DNA from: Chrysaora quinquecirrha
Taxonomy: Eukaryota > Cnidaria > Scyphozoa > Semaeostomeae > Pelagiidae
Length of the DNA: 64,000 nt
Reading direction: 5' to 3'
NCBI GenBank assembly: GCA_014526335.1
Contig: JACTAT010000025.1
Location: 595,235-659,234 of the forward strand
A program made the translations under genes and the position numbers. Under the pieces are notes generated by a model. That model saw only the letters and a list, made by a program, of their open reading frames with translations. It had not been told where the DNA came from and did no database searches. Of the stretch, positions 22,701-33,200 are shown one piece after another (within the stretch, counting starts at the first letter, position 1; each line of letters begins with the position of its first letter).

Positions 22701-25700
22701 AACACCGACACAATGGTGGAATTGTACTTCAATGTTCGTGTTCCCACTGACTTGAAAATTTTTGAAACCGGGGTTATTTTTTGTCTAGCAGTTCGACGCA
22801 ATAAAAGCCTTTTTTATTCCTGACTCTATTTTAGTTTTAGTTTGTTTTAATTTTAGTTTGAGTCGAGATTCATTGTTAAATGTAAAATGTTTTTGTTGCA
22901 GAACCAGCATTTTCTTCGCTCCCAAAATCTTGCCAAAAGAGCCTTGAGGAACTCCAGAATGAATTCAGAGATGGTAGGTCAATCTTAGACTTATTACCCC
23001 AATCTCAGTTATCGCTCATCAGACCGAGACTACACCAAACCGAGATCGCTCAAACTGATTGTTACTCGGCGTAGTTTGAGCGTCCAGCATAGACTCAATA
23101 GCGATAACTACGGTTCATGTAATAAGTCTAGGTCAATCTTTACCGTTCAATATTCAATGTTTACAAATATTGCTCCTACGCAGGCGCTTTGCGTTGCCCC
23201 GCAGCAACTAGTAACTATCTTTTGAGTAATGTTTCAATATTTTCAGGCGATTTGACGGAAAAGGGTTACAAGAAAAGGAGAGCTAAGCTGGTATCACCGT
23301 ATCTCGTCAAAGGTATTTGTTTTGTTTCATTTTTCATGGGAATTGGAACAGTTGCTATTCATGAAAGACTTATGCATCGTGTGGTGAAATTCCAGGCAAA
23401 TGTACGGTGCAACGCAATGCACAAGGGTGCAATACAGTACCATACAATGAAATTCTAACATGATACAATAGAATGCCATACAATACAATTGAAATACAAA
23501 AAAACTCAATAAAATTCAGCACAATACAACGAAATACAGTACAATGCATATATTACAATACAAAACAATGCATACAATAGAAAACAATGCAATACATAAT
23601 TATAATGCTAATAATACAATACAAAACACCACAATAGGATACCATACAAAAAATACAATGCAACGTAAAACATTACAATACAAGACAATACTAAACAATA
23701 GAAAAACAATACGAAGCAAAACAAAACAATACAAGGCAATACATCAACACAATACAACACAATTGAAACAATCCAAACAATGCAGTGCAAACAATACAAA
23801 CAATGTAAACAATACAAACAACACAAACAATGAAAACAATGCAAAATGCAAACAACGCAGACAATACAATCATTACAAAAATCCAAACAATACAAACAAT
23901 GCAAACACTACAAACAATTCAAACAATGCAAGCACTGCAAACAATACAAAAAATTCAATCAATGCAGACAATACAAACAATACATATAAAACTAAACAAA
24001 GTAATATAAAAAACAAAACAATACAAAACAATAAAAATAATGTAAAATGATGCAAAACTTTTTAAAAAGAATACCGAAAACAATATAATACAATCCAACT
24101 GCCTTTCATATCTGCCCGTCAACTACACCATTTCCCTTTTACTTACATCTTGTTTATGACGTTTTTCACTAAAATTTTCAGCTAATGCCTGGGCTTCAAA
24201 CATCAAAGCAATACCAGTTAATAAAAATAATCTGGTAACAGTTTTGACGCCCGCGGCCCGTCACAAGCTCGATGATGCAGACCTTGCTGTAGGCATACAA
24301 ATTGTCAATGGAAATGAAAAATTATTCAAATGTCAATTATGCGATGAGGTATTCAAGCAAGCTCAGAGTTTCAGTGGCCATTGTCGTCTACATAGAAGTA
24401 AGCTCATAATAATTTACGATAATTTACGTTGATTTTACAATGATTTATGATAATTTTTGCTACTATTACAAACGTTTAAGACAATTTATGCCACTATTAC
24501 AATAATTCATTATGGTTTATGTCACTTTGAAAATAATTTATTATAATTTACGCCACAATGACAATAGTTTATTATAATTTATGTCACTATGACAAATATT
24601 CATTACAATTTATGGCACGATTACAATAATTTATTATAATTTATTCCACTATTAAAATAATTCGTTTTAATTCATGCCGCTATGGCAATAATTTATTACA
24701 ACCCATGCTACTATGACAATAATTTATTATAATTTATGCCACTATGACAAAGATTTATGATAATTTATGCCACTTACAATAATTTATTATAATTCATGCT
24801 ACTTTGACAATTTATCATTATTTATGCCACTATGACAATGATTTATGATTTATGCCATTATGACAATAATTTTTGATAATTTATGTTCATTCAACAGTGA
24901 TTTATGGTAGTTTATCCAATTGATAATTTCTTTTGATTATTCGCAGCTGGAAAACCCAAGGCATTTAAATGCACTGTTTGTAAAGCATCTTACACAACCC
25001 GCAGTCATCTGAAGTTTCATATGTTTAAACACACTGGCAACTACCCCTTCAACTGTGAATTTTGTGGCAAGGGTTTTGCTGGTCGCAGTCAATATCGATA
25101 TCATACATTACGTCATACTGGCCAATCACCCTATATCTGCAAAGACTGCGGTGGAAGATTCTGGAAGAAAAGAAATTTGGATGCTCATTGTGATAAACAT
25201 CGCAACGATGATGTTCCTTCGGGGTTGCAAAGATGTGCGGTAAGATATTACTATTACTGTATGTTGACTAAGTTTTAAGACATTATTGAAGGAGCGGTTC
25301 ATTTTCTAAAAAGTGACTGGCTGTAGCAAACCAGAAAATTGGTGTTTTTTTGGACTTGGGATCTTTGCAGGCCATGAACCCAACAGGAAATCAGCATAAA
25401 AAAAGGCAAGAGTAACAAGATTTTCCCAACAGCTCTCATCTATCCTTTTCAAAGTAACTTTCGCCGATTCTAGAATTTTGCTTTTTTCGAGTTCTTGAAA
25501 TAAGTAACTAAAGTTCTGCTACTTCTTTTTTTAAGAGAAGTATTTTTTGTTAACTTTAAATCCTTAAAATTCACCCCAGGTTTTTTTCAATCTGTTCATA
25601 CTTTGAGAAAAATCTCCTTGCATAACATTTGAAACGAGAAATAAGCTGAGAATTACTTAATTATTTACCGAGTTTAAATGCCTTTTAACAGAGAAAAAGA

Positions 25701-27095
25701 TAAAAATGAAAAAATTTAAGTCTAGGCTTGGAGTTTCCTTGCGTCACAATAGTTAAAAATTTATTCACACGGCGATTTTAAGTATATTTTGCTGTTTCAA
25801 GTCTGAATTTTTTATGAAATTTGAGAGAAAATGCTTTGAAGAAAGCTGGTTACGAATTTTAAAATCCCCACGAGATGTAAACATATACAAGAGCTACTGA
25901 AGGAATTTATTCAAAGACGAAGAATGCGCAAAAATTGTTGCCAATTTCTGGGGTGCCCTAGAATACAATTATACCACAGGTGAAAAGGTGAAATGGTGTT
26001 TTAACGCCAGTCGCTTGGATCACAGAAGTGTATGTACTAACGAGATCTCGAAGCGTGACTGGGACTCGAACCTCGATCTCGCTTAGCTCTTGTCATTAGT
26101 AAATCGTTACTAGCAGGATTTGAACACGACGCCACAGCACTTTCATCACAAAGCTACATTTGTTTGGCAGCCCAAACTGTGTCAAACATTTCAATGAAAA
26201 TTGTTCCCACACCAACGGAAAAATAAAGTTATAATATCAAAAGGTTATGAAATATCTCTACTTCAAAAACTTCAAAACAAAAACAAATGGTGTATAAAAC
26301 CGCAAACAAGGCTTAATTGAACCCAAACTAAAGCACTGTTTAGGTTTTTAGGCCCTGGCCAAACGATCAACCATTGTTGGTCAAACATTTTTAATTTGTT
26401 TTACAACAAATGTTTGACCGTTTGGCCACGTTAAAAGACATTGATGTCCAGCATTTTGGAGCAACGAATTTATTGGTAATGCGCAAGCACGAATAGTAGG
26501 TGCTGAAATGTCGCAACTTGTTGCAGTTGGTCAAAAAAGTAATGTTTGACAAGCAATGTTGGAAAGGTGGCCAAACGATCAAACATTGCTTGACAACAAA
26601 AGTAGCAACATTTGTGGCATGATGTTTTTGAAAAAAGTCTAAAACATTTTGCTTGATGCAAATCAAAAATGTTTGACGAGCAATTTTTTTGGACGTGGCC
26701 ATACGGTTAAGCATTTCGCTTCACAGGCAAATTGAAAATGTTTATTAAACAATGCTTGATCGCTTGGCTCTTGTAGCAGAATGCGAGGCAAAATGACTGT
26801 TAAACTTAAGACTGATCTGTTTTGAATTTTGCAGCATTGCCGTGCATTGTTTGAGAGCCTCGATGATTTACAAACACACATGTACGAACATGATGACGAG
26901 GCTGAGCAAGGAGCAACTATGGTGAAGAAAATCAAACAAACATCCGGGAGTCTTTCAAGTGAAAATAGTCGATCAGAGCATGCGATGGAAGACGAAGAGG
27001 ATGATGGGAATGAAGATGTGGATGATGGGAAGGATTTCGAGGTGAATTCTAATACTGAAGCTATGGAGATACTTCCTTTCGAAGAACATTGTTGA
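16717..27095 (+). CDS. three DMAP1-binding-like repeats fused to five C2H2 zinc fingers
   Basis: Ten exons: 16717-16777 (start uncertain), 17820-17912, 18412-18477, 19143-19253, 22090-22155, 22902-22973, 23247-23312, 24182-24397, 24947-25239, 26835-27095. Phases are consistent throughout (434 codons plus stop). Residues about 30-178 hold three copies of a helical module, each split at the same point by a phase-1 intron: LPEDVKSKLHELETAFQEG|EVTEKGFNKK, LPKIIIEQLNELERELKD|EEVTSKGYKRKR, LPKSCQKSLEELQNEFRD|GDLTEKGYKKRR. This matches the DMAP1-binding domain known from the N-terminus of DIP2 proteins. Five C2H2 fingers follow (FKCQLCDEVF, FKCTVCKASY, FNCEFCGKGF, YICKDCGGRF, RCAHCRALF), then an acidic tail. 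A nuclear DNA-binding regulator is likely. An alternative ATG at 16725 is out of phase with exon 2. The stop overlaps an AATAAA signal. Confidence 0.85.
18026..18080. promoter_or_regulatory. two RFX X-box motifs in an intron
   Basis: GTTGCCATGGCAAC at 18026-18039 is a perfect palindromic X-box, the RFX-factor site. GTTTCTATGGCAAC at 18067-18080 is a near match. They are 41 bp apart, in the second intron of the zinc-finger gene. Whether they act as an enhancer is not known. Confidence 0.55.
18150..18376. mobile_element. palindromic MITE, family A, diverged copy
   Basis: Carries AAACATTGCTTGACAATCAG, later AAACATGTTTGACAAGCGATG, and the right-arm end AACAATGTTTGATCG. Intronic in the zinc-finger gene. 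Confidence 0.6.
18595..18740. repeat. 20-bp tandem repeat
   Basis: CAGTAATCACTGTCAGCAAT is repeated about seven times, with a few units extended by ATGAT. It sits in an intron. Confidence 0.9.
19426..21375. repeat. 967-bp tandem duplication carrying a family A MITE
   Basis: Two successive units of about 967-970 bp (19430-20400 and 20401-21370) match along their length. For example GACGCTCATTATTTTTGCTT occurs at 19974 and 20941. Each unit contains a family A palindromic element (19426-19841 and 20403-20809) and an ATA/AAT triplet run. A third, truncated unit begins near 21372. The duplication lies in the intron between zinc-finger-gene exons 4 and 5. Confidence 0.85.
21384..21833. mobile_element. 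palindromic MITEs, family A, partial plus near-complete copy
   Basis: The partial copy (21384-21563) is interrupted by a fresh left end at 21564 (TTAGGCCTTTGCCAAACG). The near-complete copy ends at about 21833 (GATCGCTTGGCCATGGCC). The arrangement suggests one copy beside or inside another. Confidence 0.7.
22310..22526. mobile_element. short MITE with 45-bp inverted ends
   Basis: The left end AAGGCCCATTTCCACTTCG, then TTCGCATTCACTGTTCGCTA, is mirrored on the right by TAGCGAACAGCGAATGCGAA, then CGTAGTGGAAATAGGCCTT. The flanking bases read TTA on both sides of AGGCC...GGCCT, a possible 3-bp target duplication. Intronic in the zinc-finger gene. Confidence 0.8.
23410..24055. repeat. ACAAT-type degenerate microsatellite
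   Basis: AATACAATACA, AACAATACAAACAATGC and similar words repeat for about 640 bp. An Asn/Thr-rich open frame here comes only from the repeat. It occupies most of the intron before exon 8 of the zinc-finger gene. Confidence 0.9.
24425..24930. repeat. AT-rich minisatellite (about 37-bp units)
   Basis: TTTATTATAATTTATGCCAC, followed by TATGACAATAA, is repeated about 12 times with drift. Intronic, between zinc-finger exons 8 and 9. Confidence 0.85.
25979..26140 (-). mobile_element. tRNA-derived SINE, diverged
   Basis: Read on the minus strand it starts GTGGCGTCGTG, has a B-box-like GGTTCGAGTCCC and ends in the shared tail CACCATTTCACC. The same body and tail occur at 31318-31465, 33400-33860, 48700-48873, 49955-50125 and 63150-63320. 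Confidence 0.6.
26348..26772. mobile_element. palindromic MITE, family A, full-length copy
   Basis: The left end TTAGGCCCTGGCCAAACGAT is mirrored by a right arm ending in AACAATGCTTGATCGCTTGG. The copy ends 60 bp before the last exon of the zinc-finger gene. Confidence 0.75.
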
Positions 27096-27277
27096 ATAAA
27101 AACATTTTGCAACACTTTTGGTCGCTCTACTTTTGTTTTACTGTTTGCTAAAACTTTTACTAACATGATATAAAGTTAATGTTTTATACATCGAGGTTTA
27201 ATACTTTCGGATTTGACAAACAGGAAACTTGTTTAGATGACAGTATAAGCCCGCTATATGAAACTTACTTTGAGAAA

Positions 27278-27497
27278 CTAAGGCTCTAGCCAAACAATCA
27301 AACATTGTTGATCAAACATTGTCGATCAAACATTGATGAAACATTATTGATCAGGCATTGTTGATCAAAGATAAGCAATGTTTTTGAAAGCAGTTACGAG
27401 CAATGTTTTGCGACGAAACCAAACAGTAAAACATTTTGCTTGACAAGCTAATTTCAAATGTTTTTCAAACAATGTTTTGTTTTTTGGTCATGGCCTA
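27278..27497. mobile_element. palindromic MITE, family A, rearranged copy
   Basis: The left end CTAAGGCTCTAGCCAAACAA is followed by a short run of GATCAAACATTGTT. The right arm ends at GGTCATGGCC. Confidence 0.65.
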
Positions 27498-27997
27498 ATT
27501 CGATAAAGCCTATTCTGTACGAGATTTTAAAACAGCTTCATTGGTTAGGCAAGCATTCAGATTTTGTAAAAGAAAAAATTTTGTAATATGGTTAATAAAC
27601 GTTAGAGTAACTGTAGGTAAAGGAAACAAGAGGGTTATTGTAATAACTTTTTTAACATAGTTTGTACTTTTCTAATGTTGTGTTTTGATAAACTTGCATT
27701 TGAAAACTTCTGTTTGTCTCTGTTGGTCTTACTGAAAAATCTCGAGAACTCATGTAAGTTATCTCTAGAAACTACTGTAGTTATCGGCAATAAAACTTGT
27801 ACTATTTGTACCAAACTTGACCCCCTAACGGGGCTTCAGAGAACTCGGGAGGAATCGATGACGATTTCTAGGCTTCTCTTCTTGGCCCAATAAGTTTAGG
27901 CCTGAGTACTTGGTGCGGTTTCTCTAGCTTTACCCAGCCTCCAAGTCATTTAAGTTATGAAATTTTTCATGCAACCATGACGATCTTCTCATTCTCC
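27498..27997. other. convergent intergenic DNA
   Basis: Lies between the 3' ends of the zinc-finger gene and the unknown minus-strand gene. Nothing recognised. Confidence 0.3.
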
Positions 27998-29757
27998 TTA
28001 GTTGCAGGCATCATCGCTATAGCAACTTGATTCATCAGTATCTTCATGATGCAATGAATTGAATGAATTTCGATGGATCGAAGATTCTCTGTGTAATATT
28101 GAGAGTCTATTGTGTCCTTCATTTTCTGTAAGAATTCTCTCTCGTTTGAAATGGTCCTGTCTTCTCTTAATCCGTCTTGGGTTCTTGGTTGGGCTTCGAC
28201 TGTGGTTCCCTGGAGATGAATGGGCGTTCAAGCGATTCATTTCAGTAGTGACAAATACGACTCAGGTAATAAGTCTACCAATCGAGGATTTACCATTCTG
28301 ACTTTATCAGGCAATGCAGCGAGTAACTTACACTGTAACTAATATACTACAAATTCTAATTGAAATTACCTGACGTTATGCCGATACATTGGTTGATTAC
28401 TGGTCCCTTGACCATAGCTGTGCCAAGCAGAGGTAGTAACCTGGAATCAAAGAGGTTTAAACCATAAACAATTGTTTGATGTTATTAGCAAAATTGAAAA
28501 ATATTTTTTGTTCTTCGTTTTGCAGCACGAGGCCATTGCGAAACGATCAAACATTGTTTGTCAAACATTTGAATTTAGTGTCGCAAAACATTGCTCGTGA
28601 AATATTCTTTGGTCGAGTCGAATCAAGCAAAAATGTAGTGTTATATCCAGTTGATATTTTTGTGTATGTACTTAGATCTTAATTATCTTTGCCATTAATA
28701 CCTTTGCTTGCTTGCTGCTAGTATTTCCGTATAGTATTAGATTTACGTTTTTTAAGCGTTTTCTACAGTTGGTTTGTATTAGCTGCTAAAATTAGCTATT
28801 TTTGTAACCAACTTTAAAGAAAGTGATTAAAAAAAAAAAATACGCCAGAAATGTTTGACCAACAATGTTTGTTTGTTTGATCGTTGGGCCTCAAGGTGCT
28901 CATTCAAAACAGTGTTATACAGTATTACTAGATTCAAATCAGCTCTGAGTTACCTTCCTTGTCTGTGCCTTGTATGAAATGTTTTATTTTTTATATCAAT
29001 TTCTTCAAAAGTGTGTAAAGATACTTTGTAATCATTTCTTGATAATACTATCGAGTTCTTTGTTAATTCTTTTAATTCACCGCTTGGATCAACCTGAAAC
29101 AAAAGACAGAAACAATAATAGCTGAGTCTTGTTCAACGGACAGAAATATATAAATGATGTTACACATGTTTTTTATAAGAATACTCTAATTTTTGCCAAG
29201 GCTTGAACTTTTCCATTGTTATTCTTAAATTTACATTGCTCTTTGGCAATTTTGAGCCTGAATATTCTTATAGACTGTATTCTTATAAAAAAAGTGTGTA
29301 TGACAAAATAATCATTAATTTGCGATTTAAAAAAAAACATTTTAGCTCTAATATTATGTCAGCAAGAGCACGATTAAACTGGCAAAGATGAGAAGAGAAG
29401 ATCACACATTTCTCACCATCCTGGCATCTCGAGACCTTGTCTGTTTCCCATGCTTAAATGGAGATGAAACATAGTGTGTCTTTGGTCTTGATTCAAACTG
29501 GTCAAAATAAGGGAGTTGCATTCTACTACCTAGAAGCAAAATAGACATGAAAAATATAAAACATAAAAGCCATAGGCTTAAGGCCTATAGGAAATTAAAA
29601 TGAGTAGACAACTTTGTATCAATTATAATTGTTTGAAGGTTGATACTTGTTTCTTACCATTAGAAAGTTGTGTTGTTGTCCCAGGTCTGCTGTCTACACA
29701 CAAGTGTTGGCCAGGCTGGATAGAAACTGAAAGAGGAGAGAACGGATTTTGCGCCAT
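27998..29757 (-). CDS. unrecognised five-exon protein, probably cilium-related
   Basis: Proposed exons (minus strand): 29658-29757 (start MAQNPFSPLSVSIQPGQH), 29417-29529, 28954-29093, 28370-28440 and 27998-28260. All junctions are GT-AG and phases agree, giving 228 residues with no internal stop. The middle (RPKTHYVSSPFKHGKQTRSR) is basic. The last exon is Arg/His/Ser-rich (NPRRIKRRQDHFKRER) with an acidic end (DESSCYSDDACN). No domain or membrane segment was recognised. The start of the final exon is the weakest call: another acceptor at 28277 would end the protein after LLPESYLSLLK. The gene is head-to-head with the CCDC172-like gene. An RFX X-box lies midway between the two start codons, so a ciliary or sperm-flagellar role is inferred. 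Confidence 0.55.
28529..28893. mobile_element. two fragments of palindromic MITE family A
   Basis: 28529-28605 carries a left arm (GAGGCCATTGCGAAACGATC). 28849-28893 carries a right end (TTTGACCAACAATG). Both lie in an intron of the unknown minus-strand gene. Confidence 0.55.
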
Positions 29758-30219
29758 CTTCTTTTGGTTAGGCCAACTTTTCTGTGAATTCTCTCTACTC
29801 TATCCAAAATTTCTTCATGTTGCTTGAAAATTTGTGAGCACAAAATGTTCTGTTGTTCTTGCTTAGTTCATTCCGTGTCAATGTTTATTTTCTTCAATTC
29901 AGCAGCTGAAACGCTCGTTGGAGAATCTGTTATTTTTTTCTTCAAAACTTCTGTGTACACGAGGAAGTGGCAGCCATTATTGTAGTTGCCATGGTATCAG
30001 AGGAATACTCAGAATTGAGCCAAATGGAGGCTAAGTCTCGTTTTCAAAAAATGCGCGAAAATGAACTTTTTGAATGTCGTTATAAAATTATTTCTTGTAC
30101 TAGCAGTTCTCTCGTTTTCGTTTTCCTTGTCCTTCATCAAAAACCTTACCTGTCTTTTTTAATCAAAAAAGCCTTAATATTCAAAACGAAAGCTGGCATC
30201 CAGCTGGGAAAAATAAGGC
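29758..30219. promoter_or_regulatory. bidirectional promoter region with an RFX X-box
   Basis: The two divergent start codons are 462 bp apart. GTTGCCATGGTATC at 29985-29998 differs by one base from the consensus GTTGCCATGGTAAC. It is 221 bp from the plus-strand start and 227 bp from the minus-strand start. X-boxes are bound by RFX factors that switch on ciliary genes. The site's central position suggests it serves both genes. Confidence 0.6.
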
Positions 30220-33200
30220 ATGAGTCTTCTAGATGAGTTGTTCGGTCAAATTCTTCAATCAGAGGAAACCATTAAGCAGAGATTCGACCAGCTTAAAGAT
30301 GGTAAGCGGGTATCTTCTCTTCAAGGGGGGTCATTAATATATTCTCTTCAAGGGGGGTCATTAATAAACGAGCGATTAAGCCAGATGAGCTTCAACGCAG
30401 CTGCTATGCTAAAGTCGTATCATATTTGGCTGCAACTGTGAAGTAATACGCAGTCATAGAGTTTGATTCTTAAGATACTTCTCCCGCTAGAGTTTAAGCC
30501 CTCTACGCCCCACAACACAATGATCTTCGAGGGAAAATAGTGCACCCGCTGTCGTTAATTTCAGGCAAAAAGCAAAATAATAAATAATTTGAAGAAATAA
30601 AACGGTCAGACAACAAGGAGAGACCCACTGGAACTCGTTCAAAACTAATTTCACAAGCAATGTTTGAACGTTTGGTCACGTCACAAAACAATATTTGCTT
30701 CACGAAAGCAACAAATGTTTGATAAACAATGTTTGACGATGGTAAAAAAAGTTTGCTTTCAAAGCAAAATCCAAATGTTTGACGAATAATGTTTGCGATT
30801 CTGTAAACGGTAAAACATTTTGATTGACAAGCAAACTTAAAATGTTTGACAAGCAATGTTTTGCGATCCCAGAAAACGGTAAAACATTTTGCTAGACAAG
30901 AAAACTTCAAATGATTGACAAACAATGTTTTGCAATGTCGGAAAAGGGTGAACACTTTTGCTTAACAAACAAACTTCAAATGTTTGACAAAAGTTTTTTT
31001 CGTTGTTTGGGGAGGGCCTAAGAAAAAACAAACCAGCCTCAGAAACAATTTACCATTTCTTGTAAAACAAAAAGTATATTTTTTAGCCCATTCACAAATT
31101 TTGGAACTTCAGTCTAAAATAAAAGATGCTGAATTTGATTTGCATTCGCATCATGGAACGATGGCGGTAAAAAATCAGAAATTGATAAAAGAAGAAACGG
31201 AATTAAAATGGCTTACATCAAGGGAACAGATCATCAAATCACAACTCAAAGACGTTCAGACAAAAAATAATGAAATCATTGACCAAAAGGTAATGCCTGG
31301 TTTCCATATAGCGGTAAGATGCGGTGAGGCTGCCTGCGGAGGTGCTGTAGAAGCTTAGCAAGGTCGGGGTTCGAGCCCTAGCTACAGTAGGGTCACAACC
31401 ACTACTGAGATCCCAGAGATTGGCGCTAAATACACCATTTCACTTTTCCCCTTTTCACCTGCGGTTGCATTGCTGCCATCTTTCATTTTTCCGGCATCGC
31501 AGGCAATTACCCCGTCAATAGATGGATCGATAGAACGAATCCGTCGCCGGAACGATGCCAACTTAGCTGTCCGTCCTCCCAAGTCGATACATGGGCACCC
31601 AGGTATTCGTTCCGGAATATTAGTCTCCTGAGTCCGAGAAGACAAATCTCAGCATTTCAGTGCGGACAGCGTTAGCAAATAAAAATGTCTGCTTGCTAAC
31701 TAGTTGGCGAGAAAAATGAGCATGCCCGGTACACATTATGACTAGATTAAATATAACCATATTTGCAGACGAAATTCTTTTAAATAAACGTCATATTTCT
31801 TTTAGGTGAAGCTAGAGGAAACGCTTCTATGTGAAAGGTAAAACAAAGAAACTCTAAGGCCCTTGCAAAATATTTGAAGTTTGCATGTCAAGCAAAAATT
31901 CTTTACCGTTTGGCATTGTCGTAAAACATTGCTTGTCAAGCTTTTTCCCACCAAGAAAAAGTGGTTTTGAACCTTGCCCAGAAAATTCTCCTAAAAACCT
32001 TCATTATTTGTGACGTTGCCAAACGTTCAAACATTGCTTGATAAACAAATTTAAAATGTTTGACAAACATTGTTTGATCGTTTGACTTGACAAGTTCATT
32101 TCAAATGTTTGATAAACAATGTTTGATCATTTGACAAGGGCAGAAGTTTCTTACATTCTTTGCTCGGAGAACTTATTTTGTATTCAATTGAAAGGGTCTC
32201 TATACATTTTTGACAGGAACAACTTCTTCGAAGAAGCAAAGAACTTTTCAAAGAAATATGAACTTCCAACAAATTTTGAAAGAGATTATGACCGACAGTT
32301 GGAGAAAGAAATTATGGCTTTGAAACAGCAAAAAGCAGACCTAGCATCAGGTATGGCTTTGTATCTGCAGCAATGTTGAGCCTTCTTGTTGAGCATTAGC
32401 GACATGCATATTTATGTATACTCGTCAATGAATGGCGAACACTAGGATAGCATTTTCCACAAGTAGCATACCAAAACAGATTGGCTTCAAAGAGCCAATG
32501 ACGTTTCCACTGAGCTAGAATGCCCAATGAAGTCTTCGAGTAGCTCTCCAAGTCATACAACCCAAGGCTCTTCTCCTGTTTGGCTTTGTGTTTGCAGAAA
32601 CTTTGAGCCTTTTTCGGCATCATAACTATTCATAGACATTTTTCGCTCATGGTAAACACTAGGATAGATTTTCCACGACTGGCATACCATAATTGATGTG
32701 ATTTGAACCCTAGACTGCATGATCAGAGACAATTTCAATGAGCTAAAGATCCCAAGTGCCCAAGGCGAGAGGTAATTCACTCCTAGGAATATTGTACGTC
32801 CTCGGCTTGAATCTCTATTGTTTCCGTAGGAATATTATAAGAATCCGAAGCTCCCCTCCTCCAATTTGGCTCGGCTTTATTAGCCTTCGTCAGTGCAATA
32901 TACATTAATGTTTATACTCATTTGAATAACTGTAAGCAAGGAGCTTCATTCAGTGACTGAATATTTATTGTCTTCATTTAGAGCTGCGATCTTTGAGCTC
33001 CAAGACTGAAAAGACTAAATATCTGAAGGAACAAGCTGAAGAAATTAACAAATCAATCATGGAAATCCTTCTTGAGAGGGAAGGTATAGCTTGCTTTATC
33101 AAACATAGTGCACCAACAGCATGTCGATTTATGACTATTTATTTCTAAGGACAAATGCTTAAGCATTCACATAGCCATAATAATTTTCTTCTTAAACAGA

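Noticed and set aside
23544..24055. Asn/Thr-rich plus ORF and Cys/Leu-rich minus ORFs
   Set aside because: They are translations of the ACAAT microsatellite inside an intron of the zinc-finger gene.
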